Source: Amyelois transitella (Eukaryota; Arthropoda; Insecta; Lepidoptera; Pyralidae). From it: DNA of 64,000 nt. Position numbers and translations under genes: made by a program. Numbering within the stretch: position 1 is the stretch's first letter; the number at the start of each line of letters is the position of its first letter. Positions 15,001 through 25,511 of the stretch are shown piece by piece. The notes under the pieces were generated by a model. It was not told where the DNA came from. It ran no database searches and was given only the letters and a program-made list of their open reading frames with translations. Location: contig NC_083528.1 in NCBI RefSeq assembly GCF_032362555.1, positions 4,960,001-5,024,000 of the forward strand, written 5' to 3'.

Positions 15001-18000
15001 ACCTAACGTGAAGAACTTTCGAGAAAAAAAGCAAAGCTAATAATAATAAAATGTCGCTTCTAAACCGTATTTAGGACTACACGTGAACAGGACTATGCCA
15101 TAGGTCGTTATACTCTGCCTGGACTATTTATTATCTGTTAATTTTTTAATCTACCCATCTCTTTATTCTACGGAAAGATTAGAGGTTAAATTCACTTGAA
15201 ATGTTTTTAATTTTTGCATGAAGGACTGACTCTTATTCTTCTTCCCCATTGTCGAGTATGAACCCGCATCAAATGCATGACCCTCACGTCATTGTTCTTC
15301 AAATTCTTCATTATGTTCTTAGCATATTTTGTCAACAACTCCGACACGATTTCGGGTAAAACTTTGAAATAATGGCTCCATAACCTCGTTGATTAGTAGA
15401 AAAAACTACTCGAGCCGTTATTTAACGAATAGTAGATGAATTAATTCAATGATGATTAAATCATGAACCTGTGCTGTTTAAGTTGTTTAAATTATTTCCT
15501 ACTTTTGGAATTATCACTTAATGCTGCTTTCGGAGATCTGAGCTTTAAATCAGACATCTTACCTCAAATTCACTGTTATTTAAGAGATCTTAAATTAACT
15601 GGTATTTAAGACTCCATCTTTTTTTGGCGAAATAATCGTGATATAAAGCCGTTATTTCAAAAATTACTAAAATCGAGAAGTTTAGTTGACGGATTATTAC
15701 TTTGAGTTGTTTATCTCATTCGGTAATATTTGAAGGCTTGCTTAGACAATCTTCACGTTAATTTTCGCAAAACTCATCGTAGGAGGCATTAGATTATATG
15801 AATCCATCATATTAGCTTTACGCTTAAGATAACATTTTTGCGTCAGTTAAAATCATATGTTTAATGTTTGAGAATGTTCGAAATATAATTAGATTAATTC
15901 GATGTGGTTGTAATCTCTTATTCCTGATTTACATTAATATGTTTCTTTTCTTTATAATTAATAATATATTTACAAAGTTATCTATTCTAACCTTTCAGTA
16001 TAAAGATAGTGATTAACTATATTAGCTCAATGTTTGTTGGACAGTTTTTTTTTAATGTTATAAGCCTTGGTCCAACGAAGTTTACAGACATTTAATTGAA
16101 CAGATAACTTTGTGGTAAAGATAGTTGCAGCAAAACTAAATCAATCTTTAAATATAAATCCTATTTCAACTCGTTCCAAGTGTGAGTCACCATATATTTT
16201 GTATAAATTTCCCTCTAAACGAGTGTAATGAAACTACAAAAAATCACTATGCTTTATTTAGTTTTGTCGACTCTCGTCCAACGTGAAATGTTACATAAAT
16301 GCTGATGAATCCTTGCAATGTAGGTTGTGCAGAAGAAGGACGGCACTTCTCAAAGACACCACCGGCTTACACACGTCTCCGCGGCGGCGTTGAGGCACAA
16401 ATATGCCATTCTGGAACATGAACTGAGGCTGCAGGTATAATAATTTTTAAAGCTTCTTGTTGTCCGCAGGGTAGTTTCTAATAAAATAGTTGGTGAAATA
16501 GTATCCCACTTAGGCGCAGGAGATCCCACTTCAAAAAGTTATAAATATCTGACATTTCTTTAGTTTTTCATGTGTACCTCCATGTTTTGCATCGCATGAA
16601 ATTATTTTTTGGAGTTGTAAAAATTCGAAATTAATTTTATGTCTTATACTATTTCGAATTCCATGGTAACTGACGATGCTTTTTGGATAAAGGAAAACAT
16701 TGTGTGATTTGGTTAGATTCGCTTCTGACGAAGGTCAGACAGCAGTTACGTCCCTGTAATTGACTGAGTCATAGCCGGACCTAGGACCACCATGCTACCT
16801 AACTGACAAAACCTCCATCCTGGGATGATATTTATTTATTTATCTATTTACCGATAAATTTTGAGTTAACGTCCCTTGCAGTTCTTAGTTCCTTATTGCA
16901 CAAAAAATCTTTTTAATCTTTTCAAGAAACGAAAAAGAAACAAAAGCTTATTTATTTCGCAGAAATCTCTATCGGAGGAGTGCGAAGACCTGGGCGTGGA
17001 TTCTCCATCAGCTTCGGAGTTGTTCCCTGAGGCTGAGCTGCTGTTCGCGGCATCTCCAGCGCATGACCACACCCAGGATCAAGGCCAGCAGTCTCATACG
17101 CGTAAGAAAATAGATTCCTATACATCGTTTCTTATGTCTCTATCAGTTTCGGAGCCTTGAGTTAAAGGTTGTCGAGTACACACAGACTGACCTACAGACA
17201 GACACACAACGTAACTATAGGTCGTAAAAGTTGAAATTGTTTTGTAATAAGAAATTAATTTACTAAGTAGTCTCCAAAAAATCTGCGTGTAGACATTTAA
17301 TTTGTGATAAAGTGTAACTTTACATACTTTTATACATTATGATTATCAAATAATGAAACCACTTACTTTCTCCTACAGCACAACCGACACACATGAATCA
17401 GAGTTCCATACCACAACCGGACATTGACGACCAAATCGCGACCGACCAGCTTCTCCCGCGGGAAGACATGGAGAGGCAACAGCTGGAGCTCGGTCTGGAC
17501 GATGTGGGCATCGTCAGCGTGAACTCCCACGGGATGCAGACGATAGCGTTAGACCATGAGGAGTTTGCGCGGGCGCATCCTAACACCACCTTCCACAGCG
17601 AGCCCACTGATGATGCGCCTGTAAGTTTAAGTAACGCTAGCTGGTTGGAACACTGTGTAAATGTCAGAGCTTTTCACTTGTTTGATTTTCAAGAGCCAAA
17701 TTATGTTTTATACTAAAATTAGTTCATGATTTTGTAAAATTAGATTACATCCATTTCCTACTGGGGAAATTTCTGATAATTTCTGAGGAAAGTTAAATTC
17801 TATTATTCGGTCTCAATCTCAATGTACATCAATTTTAATCCGCTGACTCTCTTCACAGGTACAACCATTCACAATAGCGGGGCTGAAGGGCCGTCACATA
17901 ACTTCGACCATCTTCCACTCCAACCGAGCACCAGCCACCGTGCTCATGACGGCGCCGCAAACCACGGTTATATCGCAAGCCGCCGCCGAGCCGGCCGCGC

Positions 18001-18845
18001 AACACGTAAAATACGATATAGACAACATGATCAACTCCTTGCCTTCATCACACAACAACATAAACCTATCCTCGGTACTCGTCAAAGACGATGGCCTAAC
18101 CAGGTTCGATAATATACTCAACGACTCCAGAGAACTACACCTCACCAACACGGCGTCAGCTATAGTCCACTCCACTGGCAACGCGACGCAAGTCATAAGG
18201 AGAGTCTGCTACGACGACAAAAGAGACAGGGATTCCAGCTTCCTGATGGACGAGCCTGATGCTCTTATAGCCGGAGATGACGCCAAAATGATAGCCGAAG
18301 ACAGCTCACGAGACGCCACTCTAGAATCTATGGCTGATGTAGACGACGACAGGTCTTCCCCGGAACGACACACGGAGCTGTTCTGGGAGTCCAATTCGGC
18401 ATCAGAACGATCGGAAAGCCGGAGACCTTTGGACTTTAGCAGCGACAGCGACAAATGTTGCAAAAGTCCCTCCTACGACGAAACTAATTCAACGGACTCT
18501 AGCGGAGTCGGTACTCACATGAGACTCGACTCTGTGATCAAAGACGCGAGGGGAATCGAAAGGAGCGGTAGTGCGGACGGCTCGTCGGCCGACGACACGC
18601 ACCCGCCGCTGCGCACGTACCCGCCCAAGCGGATGTACCATCCCCTGGAAGGGGAGATGGAGAGGAGTCTGTCTGGGAAGACTCGCGCCGGGGAACGCTC
18701 GCCTGACAGCCTGGAAGTGCGGAGGAGAGCGTCGGGCCGCGGCGTGGTCAAACGCGGCTGCCACTGCTGCAACGGCTCCCCCGCTCCCCCCAGACCGAAG
18801 AAATCGCGACAACGGAAGCCGACCATGGATTTCCACACTAACTGA
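3..18845 (+). CDS. giant disordered putative nuclear protein (3' part, six exons)
   Basis: Coding exons by frame-consistent GT-AG junctions: 3-13919, 14169-14324, 16333-16434, 16963-17101, 17379-17620, 17859-18845 (TGA). The frame is open to the left window edge, so the start lies outside. More than 5,160 residues. The first exon is low-complexity, Ser/Asn/Lys/Asp-rich, with an acidic patch near nt 1808-1878, SUMO-interaction-like motifs (IDLLSDDED, VDIIEIDD, SDLIEIDES) at nt 5549-5945, a Gln/Thr/Asn-rich zone about 10.8-12.7 kb with three LHIV motifs, and a basic SKRKK cluster near 13.1 kb. The short exons encode conserved-looking stretches (RHKYAILEHELRLQ, SEECEDLGVDSPSASELFPEAELLF). The C-terminus has a Cys-His-Cys-Cys patch and a basic PRPKKSRQRK tail. 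These suggest a nuclear, chromatin-related role, but I do not recognise the family. Exon calls are strong; function is inference. Confidence 0.85.
14325..16332 (+). other. intron of the giant gene, no internal feature seen
   Basis: It lies between the donor CAG|GTGATC and the acceptor TTGTGCAG. AT-rich, with no SINE-A copy and no ORF I would defend. The other introns are 13920-14168, 16435-16962, 17102-17378 and 17621-17858. Confidence 0.6.
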
Positions 18846-19270
18846 GACGATTGTGATTATATGTACTTGGGCAGCTCCGAGCGGGCACTCGCCGCCGGCT
18901 GCCAGACTGAATGCGATCTCTTTACTGACGAGGTTTCACTTTTTAGCTGTATTATAAATAATGAAGATTGTTGAAATTGTTTTGTATATAATTTTATAAG
19001 TATAATCTATAGTTAAGTTCACGACAGACTTAAGCGATGTATTTTGTTAACGTTTTTTCTTAATTCGATTTTAGTAGTTCCTTTTAGTTGTTATACATTT
19101 ATTTTTGTAAGCTGTAACTGCATCATCACCTATCAGTTCAAAGTCTTGATATAAAATAAAACTATTTGAGTTTTTTTTTATTATTTTCATTGTTACATTT
19201 ACTTCATGTAATATATCCATATACATATTGTATCGATTTATGCGCTGTATAATAAATACATTGTACTTCT
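18846..19270 (+). terminator. 3' UTR and poly(A) signals of the giant gene
   Basis: AT-rich sequence after the TGA. AATAAA occurs at about 19155-19160, followed by a T-rich stretch, and again near 19250. Either could end the mRNA. The extent is inferred only from these signals. Confidence 0.5.
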
Positions 19271-20626
19271 ATAGGTTACCTCCATATTAGTGTAAGTGTT
19301 TTCGTTAGTGATACAGGCCATACTCAAATATGAATTTAATCGTCTTTAGATATAGAAACGTATTATTTGAGCCAGTCATTCGATGTTAGACTGACGCGCT
19401 ATCTTGAGCGATGTTTATCTGTGAGTAGATTTTAGTTGTATACTTCCACGCCATGCACAAACTGACCGTGGCTTCATTCACGTGTCATTTTCGACATTCA
19501 TTTATACAATACCCCCGTGCCAACGAAAACATTTGACGCGGTACTTGCTCTGTTTCCCAAAGTTATTGCTGTATTTAAACTTTTATAGTAGCGATGTGTT
19601 AAGATAGTGTGAATTTAATATCCAATAGTGTAAAAGATGTAAATATTTTGCCTCCCAATTTCGGGGGGCTATCTAGTCACTATAGTATCGATATTATATT
19701 AGTCTATCGTAGGCCCAGGGCGTTCTCGGACTGGGTCGCTGTGTATTTGTGGCTTAAAGCCCTAGCTTTCGTGCAGTATTCTACCGCTTGTGTATATAAA
19801 CGTGGATGGTACAGTAACCGGACGGCGATTGTTCGAAATTCATTCCGAATTTGTAAATAGTGGGTGGTAAATTCTAGTGAATTTATTGGTCGCGTGCGGC
19901 GATCGTTTTAGTGAAAATTATTCAGAAAATGTTCACCCTGGGTCGGACTTGATTTAACTGATAGTTCAGAACTTCATATGTAGACGTTAAGATAGAGTTA
20001 TTAGGTAAAATTAACTCGATCAGAGCGTGTCGCTCTTGGTGTGTGGCCACAGAAGCGATTGCGTGATCAACCAATCACAATGCGTTTGCGCACGTCTCCT
20101 GGTTTGTTGATTCCGGCGCAAACTGCTTGGGTGTGCAACCACCCTTAGTCGCGGGGCTATGGCGGACTTACGCTCACGTTCGCCTTACTAAAGGCACTAA
20201 ACTAATATCCAGTGTTACTGTTTGTGAGTATGAATCATTCGGTGTAATAATTTATGTTCAAGAATGAATCAATCTTCTGCCATTTTCTAAAAATAAGGTT
20301 CAAATTTTTTATATAATCCAGTATGTTGTTATTGTTCGGTAAACTTTAGGTAACTTACCTCCGATGTTAACTTCAAACATACAGTATTGCGTATGCGTTT
20401 CTTTTTTGTTATATTTTTCACTTAGACATATAAATTTATTAGCTGTAAAAACTAATAACTAATGTTTAGGAGTTTTCATCTTTATTTTTAATTCGACCGA
20501 CTGTGTTTCGTGATTATGTAAAATTATTTTTAAAAGTGCTACAGGAGAAATGATCATTAAAACTTATCTATTAAATGTTTGTGTTTTTTTAATTATACCT
20601 TAAAAATTTAATTAACGTTAGGCTTA
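19271..20626. other. intergenic, no gene recognised
   Basis: No credible coding exon on either strand. It contains a moderately GC-richer stretch about 20030-20180 with a CCAATCA motif near 20071, which could be promoter-like, but nothing ties it to a gene. Confidence 0.4.
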
Positions 20627-20875
20627 TCATATATATAAAATTCTCGGGTCACAATGTTCGTTCCCGTACTCGTCCGAAACGGCTTGACCGATTCTCATGA
20701 AATATTGTGAGCATATTGAGTCTGAGGTCTGAGAATCGGCCAACATCTTTCATACCCCTTAGTGATAAGGGTTGTCCAACCTTAACATTTTTTTTAAATT
20801 AGAAACTACTAAAAAATATATGGCAAAACAACGTTTGCCGAGAGTTCGGGACAGCTGCTGGTATACATTATTTAT
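20627..20875 (+). mobile_element. Helitron-like non-autonomous element fragment
   Basis: Contains the series TATATATAAAATTCTCG, CACAATGTTCGTTCCCGTACTC, CGAAACGGCTTGACCGATT and CATGAAATATTGTGAGCAT, which I know as a common arthropod Helitron-derived repeat. It ends near a GGGACAGCTGCTG stretch like the usual CAGCTAG end. Family assignment is from memory; ends are approximate. Confidence 0.5.
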
Positions 20876-21078
20876 TCTATTCAGTCTAGGAGATTCTGCC
20901 CAATGTGCCGGAATTGTACAATTGTCTTTTGAAATACAAAAAGTTGGTTCAACGCTATAATAGACGATTCTCTATCGGTAAATGAAATTAAAGTTTTCTT
21001 TTAAAACTTTTTTTGGAACTAGCGATCTCAATATGTTGATTTTTTCCCATTACATTTTTTCATTGTTATTTCATAATT

Positions 21079-22460
21079 CTAATCTTCTATCGAATCAATC
21101 GTCCACTTCTTACTATCCCTTATCTTCTTCATGACCGCCAGCACGCCCATCCTGAACTCCAGCTTATCATCTTCATCATACTTGACCACTGTCGGCAGCA
21201 GGGACGCAAAGAACGCTTCATCTTCATTCATCACCCTCGGATCTGATTCTTCATTATAATCTATATCTTCACTTAAATCCTTCCCTTTTGGGGAGGGAAC
21301 TTCTTCATATTCCTGTCTTTTGGCCTCCTGCCTTTTCGACCGTTTTCTCAAACCTTTAGCATTGTCATCACATTTTCTTGTTTTTTTCGGCACAGGAGGT
21401 GGCAGGGGAACTTCTATCTCTATACTTTCTTCTTGTTTCAAGAAAGGAGTTTCTTCGACTTCTTGTCGTTCCTCTTCGGGTAAATTATTTTTCAGGAATA
21501 TAAGTTGGTCGTGCAACATGTACCTACGTTTAGGCTTTCCCAGTTTCGTTTTTAGAGACTTCATGAATGTGTCACGTATGTTCGTCCATTTATAAATGAC
21601 CTCCTCACCTGCAAGTAAATAAAATAGAAAAATACAGAAAATTTATTGAACTATGTTCTTTTTCCACAGAACATAGATTACTAATCTCACTTACTTACAT
21701 ATTCTAATTTCTCAAATCTTAATGATGCTTAATTATCTTAAAACAAGTCATTCAGGGACACATTTGTACTAATACGAATGGTTTATAAAGACAAACTATT
21801 CAACTCACCTAAGCTTTTTAGTTATACAACACATTAACTAACTTTTACCCGCAGCTTTCGTCGTTTTTTTTTAATTTTATGGCAACTTTAGTTTTTACCG
21901 GGATAAAAAGTACACTATGTCCTTCAGACGTTTAATAATAAAAAGATACGCGAGATTCGTTTAGTAGTAGCCTTAAAAGATGTAACAAACAAACAATCTT
22001 ACTATCGCATTTATCATATTAGTAATTATTATTGGGATAAATAAAAACTGTACCTATTTATTTACCTAAAGATAGAATTAAGAAAATATCTACCCTGCAA
22101 TCTAAAGTTTCTACAGTAACATAAGTATGAAGTTAAAAAAATACAAGGTACTTCCTACCTAATTGTAATAATTACACTATAAAAGTCCTATATTAAATCT
22201 ATGTGGTACATACGTTATTCATACGTTGAACTTAACACTTATAGTTTGACCTAGTTTATTTGCATTAGGTACCTACCCAACAAGCGTCGATCCTCAGCAG
22301 TCATATCTTCGTATCTCGGCTCCAAAATGACAAAAATTTCTTCCCAAGCCGCGCGTCTTTCCAAACGATCTTTATAATTTTCTAATGATTTGTCCCACAG
22401 ACATGGCCGCTCACGAACACAGCTAATTAATTCCAAAACATCGTATTTGAATTTTTTCAT
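21079..22460 (-). CDS. MADF-BESS domain protein (Adf-1-like), two exons
   Basis: Exon 1 is 22460-22277 and exon 2 is 21608-21079; the donor G|GTAGGT and acceptor TTACTTGCAG|GT join in phase 1 to give 237 aa. Residues about 6-90 form an MADF domain (Trp-rich, myb/SANT-like DNA binding): KYDVLELISCVRERPCLWD, then AAWEEIF and, across the junction, EEVIYKWTNIRDTF. The linker is Pro/Glu-rich with a basic NLS-like KGLRKRSKRQEAKRQ. The last ~47 residues are a BESS motif (DEAFFASLLPTVV...FRMGVLAVMKKI), a protein-interaction helix pair. In insects this architecture is typical of Adf-1/stwl/Dip3-like transcription regulators, a large family, so the exact orthologue is not assignable. The start ATG sits in AATAACAATG, a good insect context. 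Confidence 0.88.
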
Positions 22461-22560
22461 TGTTATTTTATCTTATTTATTTATTTTAGACACGACACGA
22501 CAATACAAAGCGTCAAGCGAACTCCACGCGTCACTGACGAAGAGAATGCCGGATCGAATC
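22461..22560 (-). promoter_or_regulatory. putative promoter/5' UTR of the MADF-BESS gene
   Basis: Reading the minus strand, an arthropod initiator TCAGTG lies with its A at 22535, 75 nt upstream of the ATG. No TATA box or matching DPE was found at the expected spacing. The leader is AT-rich just before the ATG. Confidence 0.35.
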
Positions 22561-23878
22561 CGTATGTGGTCGTCTCGTTTTAACGTTAAAGAGTTGGATA
22601 GAGACAGCATGAGAATCGAGGTCACTGACGTTTATAATTCCGTATCGTTGGGTACGTACGTCACGATTTCGTATCGTGGCGGGGATTGGGCACAGACAGA
22701 CAGATTACAATAAACATTTCAAATACCCAGCAGGAAAAGCCGGGAGAAACATTAAAAAATGGCAATGTATTTCTTAATTCGGTTACTCTATAATAATGAG
22801 TATAGAAACGAAACACTCTTGTGCTTTAATGAAGAGATGGCTCCGAGAATTAACACAGATAAAATTGACTAGAAGGACATGATCATAAAATGATTACATA
22901 TGGGAATTGCGGTCCAGCTCTGTTACACGTTTTAATCTCCAGGATTTGAAGCAAGCACAAGACCGTGTTGCCCAAAACGTCTTTCTGAGAGAGCAGCTTA
23001 AGTTGGTTAGTTTGGTCACCACCATAGAAATCTGAATTCTAACTTTATCTTCTTTTATTATTTAGAAATTTCAGGCCTACCCTTAGACAATAATAATAAT
23101 AATATTCATTTATTTCAGATTAAAAATCCATATTGTGTTAGTAACAATAAAAACACAATACCTACAAAATGAAATTGACGCATCAAAGTTGTAATCAACT
23201 TTCGCGATGATATGCGAGCTTCCCTTAGTTCTTTTCAAATCTTCATCATGCCCAGCATTGGCCCATAATTTTTACAGCCTTATATCCAGTACTGCAGAGG
23301 TTAAACTCCTTGGCGAAATAAGGTTGAAATTCACACCAATTTCATGAATGAAGTCATCATATCGATTGGTTGCGCGCGCAAATCCACCAGCATAACTGAC
23401 ATTTTCTTCAGAAAATATCATTTTGACACCAACCAAGGTTATTTTCGCCGGTTATTTTCCAGTTTAGCAATAGTTTCGAGAAGATTAATCTTTTTTGTAA
23501 GATATTTTTGAAGAATACGTAATTTTTTTCTTATTTTAAATAGTATGTTCGGGTAATATCTGCATTTAAATTTGCCGGCTGGATAATTTTACATATTACA
23601 TTAGGTGAGTGGAAAATTTATTATGTTTATTAGTATTGATAATTATTTTTTTACCACTAATTGTACTAGAAATTAGAATTGTTTTTATCATAACAGAAAA
23701 CTTAATTTGGTTCACATGTTAAGTTAACCTCAACAGAGCCCTCACTAGGTGGGGTTACTTCAGCAGTATTCTCAAATTTAAGAGTTTCCTAACTGATTTT
23801 GTTTGTGGTGTTAAGAGCTTCCTCCATTATTTTATTTGCTTCAAGACTTCAGTATTAGCTGCAGCAGTACCAGCGTAG

Positions 23879-23945
23879 TTTCACTGCCTCCGTGGTGTGG
23901 TTGCTCTATGACCTAGACGATGGGTTCAAACCCCACGTGAATACA
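23879..23945 (+). mobile_element. tRNA-like SINE head fragment
   Basis: An A-box-like TGGTGTGGTTGC and a B-box-like GGGTTCAAACCCC are spaced as in a pol III promoter. There is no foldable full tRNA, so it is read as the tRNA-derived head of a SINE. Confidence 0.4.
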
Positions 23946-24191
23946 ATCTTATTTTTAGTTTATATAGAATACCTACCTATTTTAAGACATCATCCATCTA
24001 TAAGGATAAGGTGATTTTGAAAGATGCCACCTGGTGTTTGTAATAGAATAAAGGTCAAAGGTCAGGAGGGAAATTAGGATATTTAGTATTTAACCCACAT
24101 CTGTGAAATAAATGTTATCACATTGTCACATCCTGGCGTTTGTCGCGGTAGAACTTTTTATGGGGATGAGCGAGGCTATGTGATAATCTGA

Positions 24192-24232
24192 CCAGTATGC
24201 ATCAGTTGCATGCAGTATGTGATCAGTTGCAT
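24192..24232. repeat. short tandem duplication (2 x ~20 bp)
   Basis: Two adjacent units of the form CAGTATG(C/TG)ATCAGTTGCAT. Confidence 0.5.
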
Positions 24233-24654
24233 AAATTGGCAGACTTCATCTTTTTTTCAAACCAGCTAATCATTTCGAAAGGATCAAAACTCGGATTAAA
24301 AACGCAATTTGAAATTCGAACCCAATACTTAGTTGTCTCTCGCGCAAGGTTTTGTCGAAAGACGTTCTCAAAGACGTGATTTATGTATGTGAAATTCCTT
24401 CTTTTTTGATGTCGGTAAAAGAACAATCACAGAGAAGCCTCAGCAATTACAAGATGAATTAACTACACTTTTATTGCTATGATAGCCTTCAAGTGTGTAA
24501 TCGATACTCGCTTCGGTAATTAATTATTAGATTGATCTAATTTTGTTTCTCTGTCAATATACTTACAAGTCATTCACATTATGTATCTTTCGACATTTTT
24601 TTACACATACAAATATATCTTCTTCTTCATTGTGTTTTTCTTTACTGAAGGTCA

Positions 24655-24776
24655 TGTCTGTCCTGAAATGCTTTGACGGATTCGCTAACGAGCTGTTTCC
24701 AGGATGTTCCCGTTCAGTTGTACTCCATCTTGGACATGGTTACCCATCCTGTCCCCTTGATGCTCAGTATTCTCGT
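24655..24776 (+). other. orphan coding-like hydrophobic segment, cut by SINE-A
   Basis: After an acceptor-like TGTTTCCAG (24702) the sequence reads DVPVQLYSILDMVTHPVPLM and on as a hydrophobic stretch, with G/C-ending codons unlike the flanks. A minus-strand SINE-A starts at about 24775 and ends any similarity. It could be an exon or exon remnant; I could not link it in frame to THEM6 or to another exon. Confidence 0.25.
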
Positions 24777-25023
24777 CGTCTATGTCCCTTGTGGGGTAGA
24801 CAGAGCCAACAGTCCTAAGCGGACTGATAGGCCACGTTCAGCTATTTGGCTTTAAGATAGAATTGAGATTCGAATAGTGACAGGTTGCTAGCCCATCGCC
24901 TAAAAAAAGAATCTCAAGTTTGTAAGCCCATCCCTTAGGAAAGAGATGGAGGTTCCCGGCACCAATACAAAAAAGAATAGGGTCCTATTCTTTTTTGTAT
25001 TGGTGCCGGGAACCACACGGCAC
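24775..25023 (-). mobile_element. SINE-A copy, rearranged 5' end
   Basis: The minus-strand copy runs from the GTCTAT...GGGGTAGACAGAG tail to the GTGCCGTGTGG head at 25023. The middle (GTCGTAAAAGGCG) is missing and the head is duplicated in inverted orientation, giving the long hairpin at 24951-25014. Confidence 0.8.
24951..25014. repeat. perfect 31-bp inverted repeat, 2-nt spacer
   Basis: Arms 24951-24981 and 24984-25014 are exact reverse complements, separated by GT. Both arms are the 5' head of SINE-A. Confidence 0.95.
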
Positions 25024-25236
25024 TTAGCGTTCAAACTAATATACGTTATTTGGAATACGCGGCTTGAACCTGGCGAACCAATGAAGTATCCAATTTGCCA
25101 TTCAAAGGGTTAATAATGAAAACAAATTTTAGTTTTTAGTCTGTTATACTCAGGTATTTAACTGGACTTCGCGTCATTACTGAACCGAGATATTTGGCAA
25201 GCACTCGGCCGGTTTGTCGAAGGCACATAAAGAAAA

Positions 25237-25384
25237 TACTGCAGTGCAGTTTGTTACCGCTTCTTTTGCAATGACGCCTTGGAAGCGGCAGTAAACTTAG
25301 TTTTTTAACAATTATTGAGCGACATGAAGTATCCTATAATAATGAATAAAAATTATTTGAATTTTGAATTTGAATTTGAATTTG
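25237..25384 (+). mobile_element. LINE-B 3' end
   Basis: Begins near CTGCAGTGCAG, contains TTGGAAGCGGCAGTAAACTT and CCTATAATAATGAATAAA, and ends in a (GAATTT)n tail. It matches 62410-62578 (plus) and 29308-29510 and 57302-57455 (minus). Known to me as a common lepidopteran non-LTR 3' end; the clade is not certain. Confidence 0.6.
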
Positions 25385-25511
25385 CAAAACCGAGTAAGAG
25401 AGCCCGTTATTCGGTTACTCAATAAGAGTATCTATGCCCATCTCTTTACGTTACAGTGTTGCCCGTATCTCCTTAACTTTAGAACTTTTATTTTTTTTGT
25501 CTTCAGCGATC

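Larger units (their letters stand above)
22561..24654. other. intergenic, repeat fragments only
   Basis: No gene recognised. It holds a short (AAT)n stretch near 23090, a tRNA-like SINE head at 23879-23945 and a small tandem duplication at 24192-24232. Confidence 0.4.

Noticed and set aside
14840..15034. Minus-strand ORF of 64 codons in the giant gene's intron
   Set aside because: No motif or splice context; may be a degraded repeat.
22390..22713. Plus-strand gene opposite the MADF first exon
   Set aside because: It overlaps the MADF exon and promoter antisense and shows no known motif.
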